From positions 91,959 through 155,958 of the forward strand of contig QJPP01001570.1 of assembly GCA_003996215.1 (NCBI GenBank): DNA of 64,000 nt, read 5' to 3'. Below the pieces are notes generated by a model, which worked only from the letters and a program-made list of their open reading frames with translations, was not told the origin of the DNA and did not search any database. Shown here piece by piece: positions 45,662-56,215 of this stretch. The first letter of the stretch is position 1. Every line of letters begins with the position of its first letter. Made by a program: the position numbers and the translations under genes. This stretch comes from Jaltomata sinuosa (Eukaryota > Streptophyta > Magnoliopsida > Solanales > Solanaceae).

Positions 45662-47127
45662 TGATGTGCCGCCATTTTACGGCACTTTCGACTCCTTTTA
45701 ACTAAGAACAATCGTGCGTTTTCAAGCAACCATTGTCGTTTTTGATGGGTTTATGTTATGTTTTCAGGAAATAGGGACAAACATGGAAACGGAAGGAAAT
45801 ACGAGCAAAAAGAGCATTCTGGATAAGAGTGACGGACCGTCAAGCTTGTGACGGACCGTCAAGCCCAAGCCAACAAGGTGGTGACGGTCCGTCACCCAAA
45901 CCGTCACACCAAAGCAGTGTCGCACCAAGGCAGCCCGCGATTAACCGTCACACCAAAGAGTGTCGCACCAAGGCAGCCCGCGATTAGGATTCCTACCGTG
46001 TTTGGGATTTGGTTTCTCGGATTCCTAATGCGTTTGGGATTTGGTTTCTCGGATTCCTAATGCGTTTGGGATTTGGTTTCTCGGATTCCTAATGCGTTTG
46101 GGATTTGGTTTCTCGGATTCCTAATGCATTTGGGATTTGGTTTCTCGGATTCCTAATGCGTTTGGGATTGTGTTTCCTAGACTCCTATAAATACCCTATG
46201 TTAGGTTTATTTTATTCATTATGCAAATCACGTTTTTACAATAATTTTAGGAGAGATTTGAGCGAAACTTTGAGAGCAAGAAACACGTTTTCTCTTCTTG
46301 AATTCGTGTTCTTGAATTGTTCTTGGGATCTTGGTTTTTCGTGTTCTTGGATTATTGAAGATTGTTCTCATTATATTGTAAGAATCCCTTCTCTTTATTA
46401 TGAATACAATTCTCTTCTCTTTTCTTTATAGCATGATTAACTAAACTCCCACAACTAGGGTTGTGGGAGCCATGGCAAACGTAGCAAGATAGATTCCGGG
46501 TAGCGTCGGGTTCAATATATATGTTGTCACGTTGTTAATCATACATTGTGTAACGTTTTCTAGTGGTTGCAAACATTAGAACATACCTAGGTTTAATTTG
46601 CTTGAGTAAAGAGATTAAAACCGGGAAACTTGATTAACGACGAGGATTCGAGACTACCAACTCTCGTCTTATGATTAATGCTGTAACTAGATTAATCTAC
46701 TTGATGTTTAGGATTGAAATCTAAAAGCACACCTTTTTGAGATCGAGAGAAGATAAAAGAAAATTCGTCTATTTGGTTGAAAAACTTTAGACGATACCAT
46801 TAATTCAATCACATCGTGACACGCATATAAAAAGAACTCGATTAAGCCTAGAATCGACATTGTTACCAACGCCATGGTAAACACTTCCCTAGTTCGCTCT
46901 CTCCTATTGATTATCACTCTTACATTATTGTTGTTTTGTTTACACATTGTTCACACAAAACCCCCCCTTTTATTTACCGGAAACTATTGACTATTAGTCA
47001 CATAATTCACTAACGACTTGAATTTGCACCGTATTCTCTGTGGGATTCGACCCCAACCTAGTTGGGTTCTATATTTGACTACGACCGCTTACGCTTCCTA
47101 ATTGGAGGTGTAGTTTGGGCGTTATCA
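45662..47127 (+). repeat. 3' LTR
   Basis: 1466 bp. Nearly identical to the 5' LTR up to about 46637 (about ten differences by eye plus one extra 32-bp unit), then clearly diverged over about 46638-47050 (about 45 differences), then identical again for the last 70-80 bp. TATAAATA is at 46186-46193. Confidence 0.92.
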
Positions 47128-48040
47128 TATATGTTACATCATCTATTGGTAATGGACAACAATAACACTCATATCCTCAAAATCAGAAATGATCTCAAGC
47201 TGAAGTTCAAAATAAAGGATTTGGGAGAGTTGAAGTTCTTCTTTGGAATTGAATTTGCTAGATCCAAAGTTGGTATTGTCATGAGCCAGTGCAAGTATGC
47301 TCTAGAGTTAGTCTCTAAGATGGGATTGAGTGGTACCAAGCTAGTGTATGCTCCCCTGAAGGCCAATATGAAGCTGACATCCATTGAGTATGACACTCAT
47401 GTGCAAGGGTCAAGCAATGAGCCTGAAGACAAGCCTTTTTGGCAGACATTGGAAGATATCAAAGGCTTGTGAGAAGATTGCTATATCTTACCATAACTAA
47501 AGTTGATATATCATTTGTAATGCAAATCCTAAGCCAATATATGTATGCCTCCAAGGAGTCTCACGTGGAGGTTGCTCTAAGAGTAGTTAGATATATCAAA
47601 TCAGCCTCTGGTCTGGGTTGTTTATGCCCTCTCATGTCACTAATATGCTGACTACCTTTTGTGACTCAAACTGGGGATCTTGTCTGCAAACAAGAAGGTC
47701 GGTCACAGAGTACTTGGTGAAGTTTGGGGATGCCTTGATGTCTTGAAAGTCTAAGAAGCAAGAGACAGTTGCTAGAAGTTCAGCTGAGGTAGAATCTAGG
47801 AGCATGGTCTTAATTGTGACTGAAATCACATGGCTGATTGGGCTATTCAAGGAGGTAGAAGTAGCAATCAGGCAACCTGCGGACACTTACTATGACTGTA
47901 AGGTTGCAATTCAGATTGTAGCCAACTCAATTATTCATAAAAGAATAAAGCACTTTGATATTAACTGTTATTTTGTAAGAGAGAAATTGGTTCAAGGTAT
48001 GATCAAGATTCATCATGTGCCAATTAAAGTATCTGTTTGA
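47128..48040 (+). pseudogene. Ty1/copia reverse transcriptase end and RNase H, broken
   Basis: The interrupted copia element resumes: LKLKFKIKDLGELKFFFGIEF (about 47196-47256), then SQCKYALELVSKMGLSG, then in another frame YQRLVRRLLYLTITKVDISF (from about 47457), and RNase H parts (CDSNWGS, SKKQETVARSSAE, TWLIGLFKEVEV, VAIQIVANSIIHKRIKHFDI, VREKLVQGMIK). Frameshifts near 47470 and 47640, a TGA near 47740 and loss of the YVDD motif at 47132-47142 show it is dead. The sequence resembles the Ale/Retrofit-type lineage, but that is a guess. No 3' LTR is recognised after 48040. Confidence 0.9.
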
Positions 48041-48861
48041 ACCTTCTCTCTATCTAAGTATTTGCATGGCTTAGCTATTAATCTCCATTGATAGATTTCA
48101 TCAGTTATTCTAGAATTGAAAATTTGACAAAATATTTTTATTAAGTTGTGTGATAATAGTGTCTTATCATAAAAAAATCGACCATTACATAATTCGTCAC
48201 TTGTCCAAAAGAAAAGCAAGCTAGCTTTCTTATCATTTATCCTAATTTTCCGTTTCCCATTCATGACTTTGATGATCAAATTGACTCATAATAAGTCAAA
48301 ACTAAGAAAATATTACCTCGGGGACATATTATATATACTTTGAACTTGCACCCAAAAAGATATAAAATTTGAACTTTCATGGAAAAAGAACAAATAGACT
48401 AGAATAAGTTGTTGTCCAAAATAGTATAATTCTTGACTTTTAAGATTTAAATTTGAAAGAGTTAAATTGGAATAAAGTAATTTAATTTAACCATAAAAAT
48501 TGGTCAACTGACCAAATTATGAGAGTCCTCGGTCAATAATGAGAAGTTCTGTTGAATGAATAGAGGGTTCAAGTAAAGCAGGGGAATATATTGCTCTCTT
48601 TCCTCTTCCTTGATTGATGAGATTCTTTGATCTGGTGAACCCAGAAAGTCAAATATCATCGTCTTTTCATGTCGAAGACACGAGTTTGATTCCCATAAGG
48701 GATTGGGAATTGAAGAGGGGAGGACGAGCAGACATCGAACAATTAATTTGACTAATAAATTAAACCTTTAATTAATTGAAATATGTATTTTCGATCTCTT
48801 TATGAAAGAAATATGTTATATTTAAACTATTTTTCGAACTATATTCCTATCAAATAGAGTA
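48041..48861. other. Non-coding spacer
   Basis: AT-rich; 'gacacgagtttgattcccataag' (about 48677) looks like a tRNA B-box region but no cloverleaf or full SINE is seen. No gene. Confidence 0.4.
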
Positions 48862-49168
48862 GGCATAATACATAAATGTGCCATTTAACTTGGCATCAAT
48901 TCACATCTATGACCTTCAACTTTGGATGTGCACAAGTAGACACTTAAACTTGTATAAAGTTGAACAAGTAGGCACACGTGTCCTATGTGGCATAATACAC
49001 GTAGGATGCCCTGTAGGACACGAATTGGCCACATAGGATGCCACATAGGACACATGTGTCTACTTGTTCAACTTTATAGAAGTTTAAGTGTCTACTTGTG
49101 CACACCCAATGTTGAAGGGCATAGATGCAAGTTGAAGTCAAGTTAAAGGGCACATTTATGTATTTTGT
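48862..49168. mobile_element. MITE, inverted-repeat family A, copy 2
   Basis: About 307 bp, same family as 7596-7901: 'ggcataatacataaatgtgcc', 'acttaaacttgtataaagttgaacaagta' and the matching reverse arm ending 'tttatgtattttgtc'. Forms one long hairpin. Non-coding. Confidence 0.8.
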
Positions 49169-49335
49169 CAATAGAGTAACAATAGAAACTTTACACAACA
49201 CATGGATAATTAAATGGTGAGCAATTGATAATCATGGTAAATTTGTAAATATTCATATGTAAAGGGATCAGAAGTGCATGTTTCAACTAATTGAAGATTA
49301 AATGTGCTTAGATATTACAAGGACTAAATTCAGAA

Positions 49336-49424
49336 ACAACAACATACCCAGTGTAATCCCACAAATGGGGTATGGAGAGAGTGGTGTTTACGCAACTTTA
49401 CCCTACCATATGAAGGAAGAGAAG
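49336..49424 (-). mobile_element. AU-type SINE, 5'-truncated, with exact 18-bp TSD
   Basis: The plus strand reads 'acaacaacatacccagtgtaatcccacaa', the reverse of the well-known 3' end of AU SINEs. The 89-bp body is flanked by an exact 18-bp repeat CAAGGACTAAATTCAGAA (49318-49335, 49425-49442). The 5' part is missing, so reverse transcription stopped early before integration. It lies 170 bp past the thioesterase stop codon. Confidence 0.88.
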
Positions 49425-49442
49425 CAAGGACTAAATTCAGAA

Positions 49443-49448
49443 TTTATT
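49443..49448 (-). terminator. Candidate poly(A) signal of the thioesterase gene
   Basis: AATAAA on the minus strand, about 146 nt after the stop codon at 49594, directly next to the SINE duplication. Position and sequence fit; not proven. Confidence 0.4.
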
Positions 49449-49593
49449 AAAAATTGAGGGACCAAAAGTGATATTAACCAAGGAAATTATATACATTGCC
49501 AGATCTTTTGGTCCAGTATAAAAATAGAGCAAATTTTCACGTCAGAAAAATGTTTGATCAAAGAACTCTTCTGGATATTGTAGAACAAGCACA

Positions 49594-52500
49594 TTAGTTA
49601 GATGCCTCCTGGCGAATGTACTGAACAAATTTTGATCTGAACTCTGAAGGAATTCGGACAGGACGGTAACTTTTATTAAGCCACACTGCTATTCCTGTTG
49701 CCTCCAAGATGGGCTGGGAAAATTTAAGAAAATACAGTAAGATTTGAGAAGTTATAAAATAGCTTTCTGCTATTTTCCCTCTTCAATTATAGGTAGTTGA
49801 ATGGTAATATAACTGACCTCTTGATTTGGAAGCTTGAAGATGAAGTGTTCGAAAAACAAACGAACAGCTGAAGAGTCAGATATTCGCACCTTCACGACGA
49901 ATCTATCTCCACTCTGAACCAATGATGAAAGCAATGATAACAGGCAGGATAACATGACAGAAATTTTAAGCAGTTCTGTTCACATTTGAAGTCAATACAG
50001 AGATTAAACAGTTTTATTTTCTCAGCTTAAGTTGCAATTGAAGTACTAAGGCAATATTTTTTATCTAAAGAATTATATTCAGTTGACGACACTAACAAAT
50101 ACATGAACCATTAACAGGATAAAATTCCTAATCAGATAGAATTCCAGTCCATGACGAGGTACATACTGAGATACAGTACCACTATGCCAAATGTCAAAAG
50201 TACTCCCCTCCGATCCTCTCTTTTTCCATTCTTATGGTAACATTTGGTTCGAAAAAAAGAATATCATACCACGTCAAGATAACCAAGAGCCCAGTAGACT
50301 GGAAAGTCAAATAAATTGGAGTAGCATCACCAAGTAGGCAGCAGCAAATGTTTGATGGTGCATTTCAAAAGAAATTCTAGAGGCAGTTGTTAGCTGCAGA
50401 AGTCTTTTCAACACATACTTCATATTTTAAAACAGACCAAGGATGCCTTTGATATATTCTATAACCAACGCTTGCCCAGGCAAGTTTCAAGCCTAAGGCT
50501 CTTGGGAATTAATGCAGCATGACAAGAAGGAGTTCACTAATCCCACAGGTGGGTGGGGTCTGGGGAGGGTAAGATGTACTTTGACCAAATAGATCAGAAG
50601 TTCTCCCTCAGCAACCAAAAAATGGTTCAGAAAAAAGAAAAAAACAGCCTCCTTCATCACCACATTTACCACCTCAAACTTGTTAGGAGTACTATATGCT
50701 TAAAAGCAACTGCTCCCATCCCCAAGTAAATGACCGAGTCTGAGCAGTACAGAACACAAGGGAGAAATTGTTTGAATAAATTGTTAACTTAGAGCCAGAT
50801 GATAAACAGCTAAAATAGTAGTTTAATAAAATTGTAGAATAATCAATTGAAAACATGTCAAATAAAGATTAACAGATGTACAGTAATGTACTAATATTAG
50901 TTTGTACCAACTCCAATTCATGGTAAAGTAGAAGTTTTTTATCGAAGAAAAGAGTCAAGTAATTAGAGACAATCAAAGACATTGTTCCAAGTAATTTGGA
51001 AAGAAGGCAGCATCACATTATAATCAGCTGTAAAAAGCTTCATTTAGCCGACCATCATCCATTCGACATTAACCATCCTAACTATGCTTATCCAAACTTG
51101 TTACACTTGAAATTGAACATTTAAAGCCTTCTTATTTCAATATGTATCCATAGTTCTATTTTTCATATTCAAAAGCAAAGTTCATGGCACAAATTTAATT
51201 GAATAGGACATTTAACCAAGAACTAAAATTTCTCTATGCGTGTCATCCTTGCATATTTGTTGGTTCTTAATGATGTGTAGATAAGGGTCATACCCTTAGA
51301 GGTGCTAGATACTTAAGGGACAGCTCTGTTAGTGCTAATGCGTCACCATTGCGTGCCACTTCATCAGCACTTACGCCAATCCTTTCTAGAAGCTCATGAC
51401 GACCTGTTTCATTTATTGATAATAAGTCATAACTACAAGATAAGTAAAAATATTTTCAATTTGAAGTCTTTGATATGGACTAGTTCATATCCAGTATTGT
51501 GTAATATACAACGATGTAAGGTCCTCAAACAGAAGGAGACTAGGGAAACAACCCAGAATAACAAAAAAATTTAACATAAAGACTTCTCCATAGGAAAAGG
51601 GAAAAAATATGGAGGAAAAGACTAACTTCATAATTGATAACTACTGCTACCTTTTTTCTTGATCAGTTGTAATTGATGACTGCCTTCCCTCTCGTAGATG
51701 AGGAGCTGGAAAGAATGACTCAATAATTACAAGAACAGGGATAGCTACAACATCTGTCAAATGAACCAGATTCTCTAACTTGGACACCACGCAACACTGT
51801 GAACTTCGGTGTGAAGTACATCACAATGCTTTTGGCCATGGAGGAGATTATGGAAAGCCAAAGCACAAGAAATTTTTGTGTGGTTCATCTGAATATTGCA
51901 CATGCTGCTTAACACAAATTGCAGAAAAGGGGAATGATGTTTTCTGGGAGATGTAACCTCTGCAAGGAGGAGGCAGAATATACAAATTATCTGTTTCTAG
52001 TTTGTACACTTATCAATGACCTCATAGCTATGGAAGTTCCTCCTAAGCATTTTTAAAAGGTTAAACTACCTAAAGAGACATACCTCCTTACCATATTTAC
52101 TAACTCTCCACTACTTTATTTTAATTACTTAATATACCACATATACCACTCAGATACATCGCCCCAGGTCGTGATACATCGCCTCACCTCGTGATACATC
52201 GCCTCACCACGGATACATCCCACCCGATGTATCAAAGGTAAAACCAATGTATTATCCAGAGGTGAGGCGATGTATCACGTGGTGAGGTGATGTATCACGA
52301 CCTGGGGTGATGTATCCGAGCGAAATTGAGGTGGGAAAAAAAGTAATTAGCTCCCAAAGATGTGTGTTTTATGTAAGTTATCCTTTTTAATATGCAATAG
52401 ACTATTACAAAACAGCGAAGAACCTACTATAGTATTGGAAAGCAAAGGAGATTGCATAGGACAAGAATATGTGACACAGTGCCAGTTTGCATCTGGTAGG

Positions 52501-55500
52501 TGTTTTGGACAGAAAAGAATAAAGAATTTTTAGAGCAAATCAGAAAGCATTTACAAGGTTAAATTTAAGATTTCTTTCTCTCATTACTGGTCTAGAAATG
52601 ATGTATATGATATAGAAAGTATGATAGAATTGCTCAGTTTTTCAGTAGATAGTACTGAGGAAGCAGAGGTTTAGTAATGCACCTTGTACATAAGCAAAAT
52701 GCAATACAAGCTTAGTGCTAATTTTTTACGCAATAAAGTTAGCTACTTTTTGAAAAGGGCGACTTTCCTTGAGGTAACAAGCACCTCCAAGATTATCCAA
52801 AAAATGTCAACTTGTTTAAAAAATATCCATTTTATCTATACTGATCAATTTGTTTTTACTAGTTCATGAAAAAGGACAGACCTTTCTGCGCATATAAAGT
52901 TCAAATCATTAGAAGATTAAACCTAGCTCCACCTTTTGTCCCACTTCCACGTAAATACTATAGAACTGCAATAGTTGCCTTAACACTCATGTGCCATCAA
53001 ATTATTCACTTAATATGAGTTGGAAAGAGTACTTATTGAAAATGTGAAAATAATCAGTAAAGAAAAGAACTACACAGAAGTAAAACTTTCTCGGACTCTA
53101 CCGGCTCACAATAATCAACTAAAGCAACTATCACCTTTTGGAGTTCCAAGATCTGTTCTTGAGCTGTCTAAGGTGACTCTGGGTTATCTCTTATTAGTTT
53201 CTATTTAACTGGATGGCCAAAGAGTGATTATTTTTCTTTTTACTGTTTCCTCATTTAAGCGAAGGTCCTGATCATATACTAACCATTTTTTTGATAAAGG
53301 TAAAGTTTTACAAATGTAGTCATCAGAAACTGTGTAGTGAGCTAATAGAGTCAACAATTGCCTCCACATCATGAGTATCCTGTATATTTGCCATGTTGCT
53401 TCAAAAAGAAAGCAAAGTAGTACAATTAAATTTAAAGTTACATTCTCCATTGTATCTTCAAAAATTCTATAGTTTCCAAATAATCCACCAAATTGTTTGA
53501 TCATGAGTAACATTACGAACAAGTAACTATTCAATTACTTTTAAGCTTTTTTGCAGGACGATCTTATTTCTTCACCGACAGGTTCGTCTGAAATTTTTAT
53601 ATTCTCGCTAAAAATCACGCGCCAAAAGTTGTAACAATAGTAGTACACTCGCTTCAATTTTGGAATTTAGCATAAGAAACTCTTCAGCTGTTAGTTTAAT
53701 ACTTTTTTTTATAGAGCAAGTTTAAATCCCTTAAAGTAATGATCTTGACAAAGATAAAGAGTTAAGTTAAGCCTTGAATCTAGGTTTTCCCTAATGCCTC
53801 CTTGCTTCTTTCAAAGCTACACTTGCTTCCACCTCTTGTTAATTTCAAAGCTACACTTGCTTCCTCCTCTTGTCAATAAACTTCAATTAAAAAATCCAAG
53901 TTTGTGCTTTCCCTTTTCCCGTTTTCTTTCTTCCCACGAAAAGGAAAAGGGTTTTAGTGGAGCAAAGCAAGGATGTAACCAATGACAGTGGAGGAACTAG
54001 CAAGATCTGATATAAATTTATAGAATTTAACCAGAAAACTTGTATTGGTAAATTCAACTAGTATACATAGGTCACACAACACGTAATAGGTCTTATTACA
54101 TTGGAAAGACTTGAATTTGTGATATCCTTGGTTCAGCATCACAAGTAATAATCCGTGAAAATTACTTAACAACATTTTGAATAGAAAATATTATTAACTT
54201 AAAATTAATCTCTTTTCTGGAAAGAGATACTAATTTATAACTGAGCAAATTTCTGGCAAACTGTTTTGGCAATCAAGTATGTACAGAGTCATTTTTCTTA
54301 AAGTTCACATACAAAGTGGAAATTGGCTTTATCTTTAGTATGTGTTAAACACAAGATTCAAACAGTCATTGACCACAGAAGTTCCCTTCAAATTTTGGAT
54401 TCAATAATGATTTACAAATAAGGAAAGCAAAGCATATTCGTTATCCAAATTTTGGATAACATTATCTCAAGTTATTGAGAGAGAAAATGAATTCCATAAA
54501 CAAGGGTGGGTCAAAAAAAGTAACGTCTAATAGACTTAAAAAGATCCTTTTCCAGTAATTTCTACTCATACCAGTACCTGAGAAAATCTTCCTTTTTCAT
54601 TAATGAAAAGGTGCAGGTATAATATTTGTTTGATGAATGAAAGCACAGGTATAATATGCAAGAGTAAATCACTGAAGTGCAGATCGAAGCTGAAAACCTT
54701 ACAATGTTGGCAATAACTTGCATAAGTAGCATTGTTTACAACACCATACTGATCCAATTCATAGTCCCGGACTTTGAGTTCAACTTCATGAAACTCATCC
54801 ATTCTGTAAATCAAGAGCAAAGTGTAAGCTCATATCAATAGGAAAATATAGACTATGTCAATGAGAAAATTGAAAACATCAATTCTTGCTGAAACTGAAA
54901 ATAAACCTATAAGAAAGGTGAATCCTATATAACGCTCGACTAAAAGAATCAGAGATTTTCCATTTTTCTTCCCAAAATAAACTTTTCCCAGAAATCTGAA
55001 AGGAAAAATACATTAAATTGAATCAATCAGTTGCCCTTAGTTGTAGAAATTGAAAATGCACAAACCCTTCATTCAGATGGAGAAAACATAGGTTCTAATC
55101 AAGTTCAAACCTAACAGAAGCTATACTAAACCAATCAATCAACTATATCTAAAGCCCAAACTAGTTAAAACCCACTACCACATAAGTCCTCTGTCCATTC
55201 AGTCACAGTCAATGAACTCAATATTCAGAGAATTTTATCATAATTAGACTTATTTGACCCTGATCGTCAACCTAGACAACCTCATCCTTCACCCGAAGCA
55301 TGATCGAGACTAATGTTTTGTTACATAGGATGAATTTGAATGGAATTGTAAGTTACTACTTGAGATACCTTTCTATATACAGTAATAATTTGACTTCAAA
55401 CTTTCCATTTTACAAGATCACCCTGAGACACCTTTCTATACTCTAGAACAATTTGACTTCAAACTTTCCATTTTACAAGATCACCTTTCTATATTTAATA

Positions 55501-55962
55501 CTCCCTCCGTCCACTTTTACTTGTCACTGTTTCACTTCTCGAGGTCAAATTGCATGAACTTTGATCTAACATTTTAAGATTTATCTTTTCATCATATTAA
55601 TATGAGAAAATTTTCAACTTATAGCATTTTTCGTACAGTTTTCGACCATCTAAAATTTAGATTTAAAAATCTTTCTTTTTAATGTTCAACTCGTGCTTAG
55701 TCAAAGAGTTGAGATAAATTGGGACGAAGGGAGTAAGAGATTCTCATACATACCCTTGGCCACCTTTGAGATCAAATGCGTGAGCTGCAAAACTCGTCAA
55801 TTTACTGGACGATAACTTTAAATTTCGAAGTGGGAGTTGCCGGTGTGGGATGACCGAAAATGTAGACGGTGGCCGATGATTCGGCAACAGTGGATTCCCA
55901 ATTGAGCTCTGTCCAATGCGAATCAAAGGGGAAAGTAGGGATTGAGACATTTCTGTCGCCAA
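49594..55962 (-). CDS. MKS2-like: Acyl-ACP thioesterase, hotdog fold (ALT/MKS2 type)
   Basis: Five exons assembled by hand: 55962-55754, 54803-54703, 51403-51294, 49913-49818, 49713-49594. All introns are GT-AG, phases agree and 636 nt give 211 residues with a TAA stop. Residues 1-60 (Ser/Arg/Pro-rich) are a plastid transit peptide. The 4HBT hotdog domain starts at FHEVELKVRDYELD (74-87); D87-QYG-VVNN (to 94) is the catalytic segment by family analogy. Then YASYCQHCRHELLERIGVSADEVARNGDALAL, SGDRFVVKVR (141-150), FFEHFIFKLPNQE and AVWLNKSYRPVRIPSEF. Plastid enzymes of this family hydrolyse fatty or 3-keto acyl-ACPs; MKS2 in tomato relatives feeds methylketone synthesis. Met5 is an alternative start. 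Intron 2 is 3.3 kb and carries mobile DNA. No break is seen, so it is likely functional. Confidence 0.92.
50533..50584 (-). mobile_element. AU SINE fragment in thioesterase intron 3
   Basis: 'aatcccacaggtgggtggggtctggggagggtaa' matches the same AU region seen at 49336-49424 and is closer to the consensus as I remember it. Only about 50 bp remain; no duplication seen. Confidence 0.7.
51940..52545 (+). pseudogene. L1-type LINE zinc-finger (zf-RVT) fragment, split by a MITE
   Basis: On the plus strand, opposite to the gene whose intron 2 holds it, 51949-52050 reads RCNLCKEEAEYTNYLFLVC, the start of the zf-RVT domain at the C-terminus of plant L1-like LINEs (C..C...H/Y..FL.C). After the MITE (52059-52383), 52480-52540 reads VPVCIW then FWTEKNKEFLE, the next conserved stretch with a stop in place of a Trp. 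Short and dead. Confidence 0.7.
52059..52383. mobile_element. Mutator-type MITE, copy B, with a hairpin core
   Basis: 325 bp, reverse-orientation relative of 31708-32246. Starts GGTTAAACTACC, ends GTAAGTTATCC. Flanks TTTTTAAAA (52050-52058) and TTTTTAATA (52384-52392) are an 8-of-9 duplication. The core is an imperfect palindrome: arms about 52149-52212 and 52258-52322 built from GATACATCGCCTCA units, around a spacer of about 45 nt. It sits inside the LINE fragment in intron 2 of the thioesterase gene. Confidence 0.85.
53805..53880. repeat. Short tandem duplication in intron 2
   Basis: 'ttcaaagctacacttgcttcc.cctcttgt.aa' occurs twice in tandem, about 35 bp apart. The frame 53794-53985 covering it is intronic. 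Confidence 0.7.
55388..55500. repeat. 63-bp tandem duplication in intron 1
   Basis: 'atttgacttcaaactttccattttacaagatcacc' starts at 55388 and 55451, with 'gacacctttctata' between. Non-coding. Confidence 0.85.
55501..55733. mobile_element. Stowaway MITE in thioesterase intron 1
   Basis: 233 bp flanked by TA (55499-55500, 55734-55735). The left end CTCCCTCCGTCCACTTTTAC and the reversed right end CTCCCTTCGTCCCAATTTAT are classic Stowaway termini. It ends 20 bp from the exon 1 splice donor without touching it. Confidence 0.9.
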
Positions 55963-56021
55963 AACAATTGGCAGAGGTTGAACAGACGGAGATTGGACAT
56001 AAAGAGAAATTTGTTGTTTTA

Positions 56022-56044
56022 GGTAGGTAGGTAGGTAGGCAGGC
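56022..56044. repeat. Tetranucleotide microsatellite (GGTA)n
   Basis: Five to six GGTA/GGCA units in the 5' flank of the thioesterase gene, 60-80 bp upstream of its ATG, probably in the 5' UTR. Likely variable in length. Confidence 0.85.
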
Positions 56045-56094
56045 GTTAACGTTTATGCTTCTGTTGCTGTTGCAATTGCAACGGCCAAGGGGAG

Positions 56095-56100
56095 CACGTG
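56095..56100. promoter_or_regulatory. G-box (CACGTG) upstream of the thioesterase gene
   Basis: A perfect CACGTG in the context GAGCACGTGATA, about 133 bp before the ATG. G-boxes bind bZIP and bHLH factors; light, stress or jasmonate response is possible but unproven. Confidence 0.45.
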
Positions 56101-56215
56101 ATACGCTCGTGACAGCAAATTGTCAAAAACAAGGTGAGCTTTTTAGGTGATGCTCCCTACTTGCTAGTGTCTAGTCTGTACGTGGTTTGGTAAAAAATGG
56201 AGCTAAATCAAAAAT

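Larger units (their letters stand above)
42617..47127 (+). mobile_element. Non-autonomous LTR retrotransposon (LARD-like, Athila-type signals)
   Basis: 4511 bp with two LTRs (42617-44048, 45662-47127), TG..CA ends and an exact 5-bp duplication TATAT (42612-42616, 47128-47132). Directly after the left LTR is TGGCGCCGTTGCCGG, which I recognise as the primer-binding site typical of Athila-lineage Ty3/gypsy elements; before the right LTR is AAGTTGAGGGTGT as polypurine tract. The 1613-bp interior has no gag or pol, so proteins must come from a relative. 'cgtgccgcgacgttaaatca' and 'gggaggcaacccat' (about 44239-44285) recall conserved stretches of Athila-related elements. It sits in a copia reverse-transcriptase gene. 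Confidence 0.92.

Noticed and set aside
42617..47127. A tandem segmental duplication instead of a retrotransposon
   Set aside because: TG..CA ends, 5-bp duplication, primer-binding site and polypurine tract all fit an LTR element.
48660..48740. tRNA-like 'gagtttgattccc' B-box
   Set aside because: No cloverleaf, no A box at the right spacing and no flanking duplication.
53205..53534. 109-codon minus-strand frame
   Set aside because: Lies wholly in intron 2 of the thioesterase gene; no domain and not needed by the gene model.
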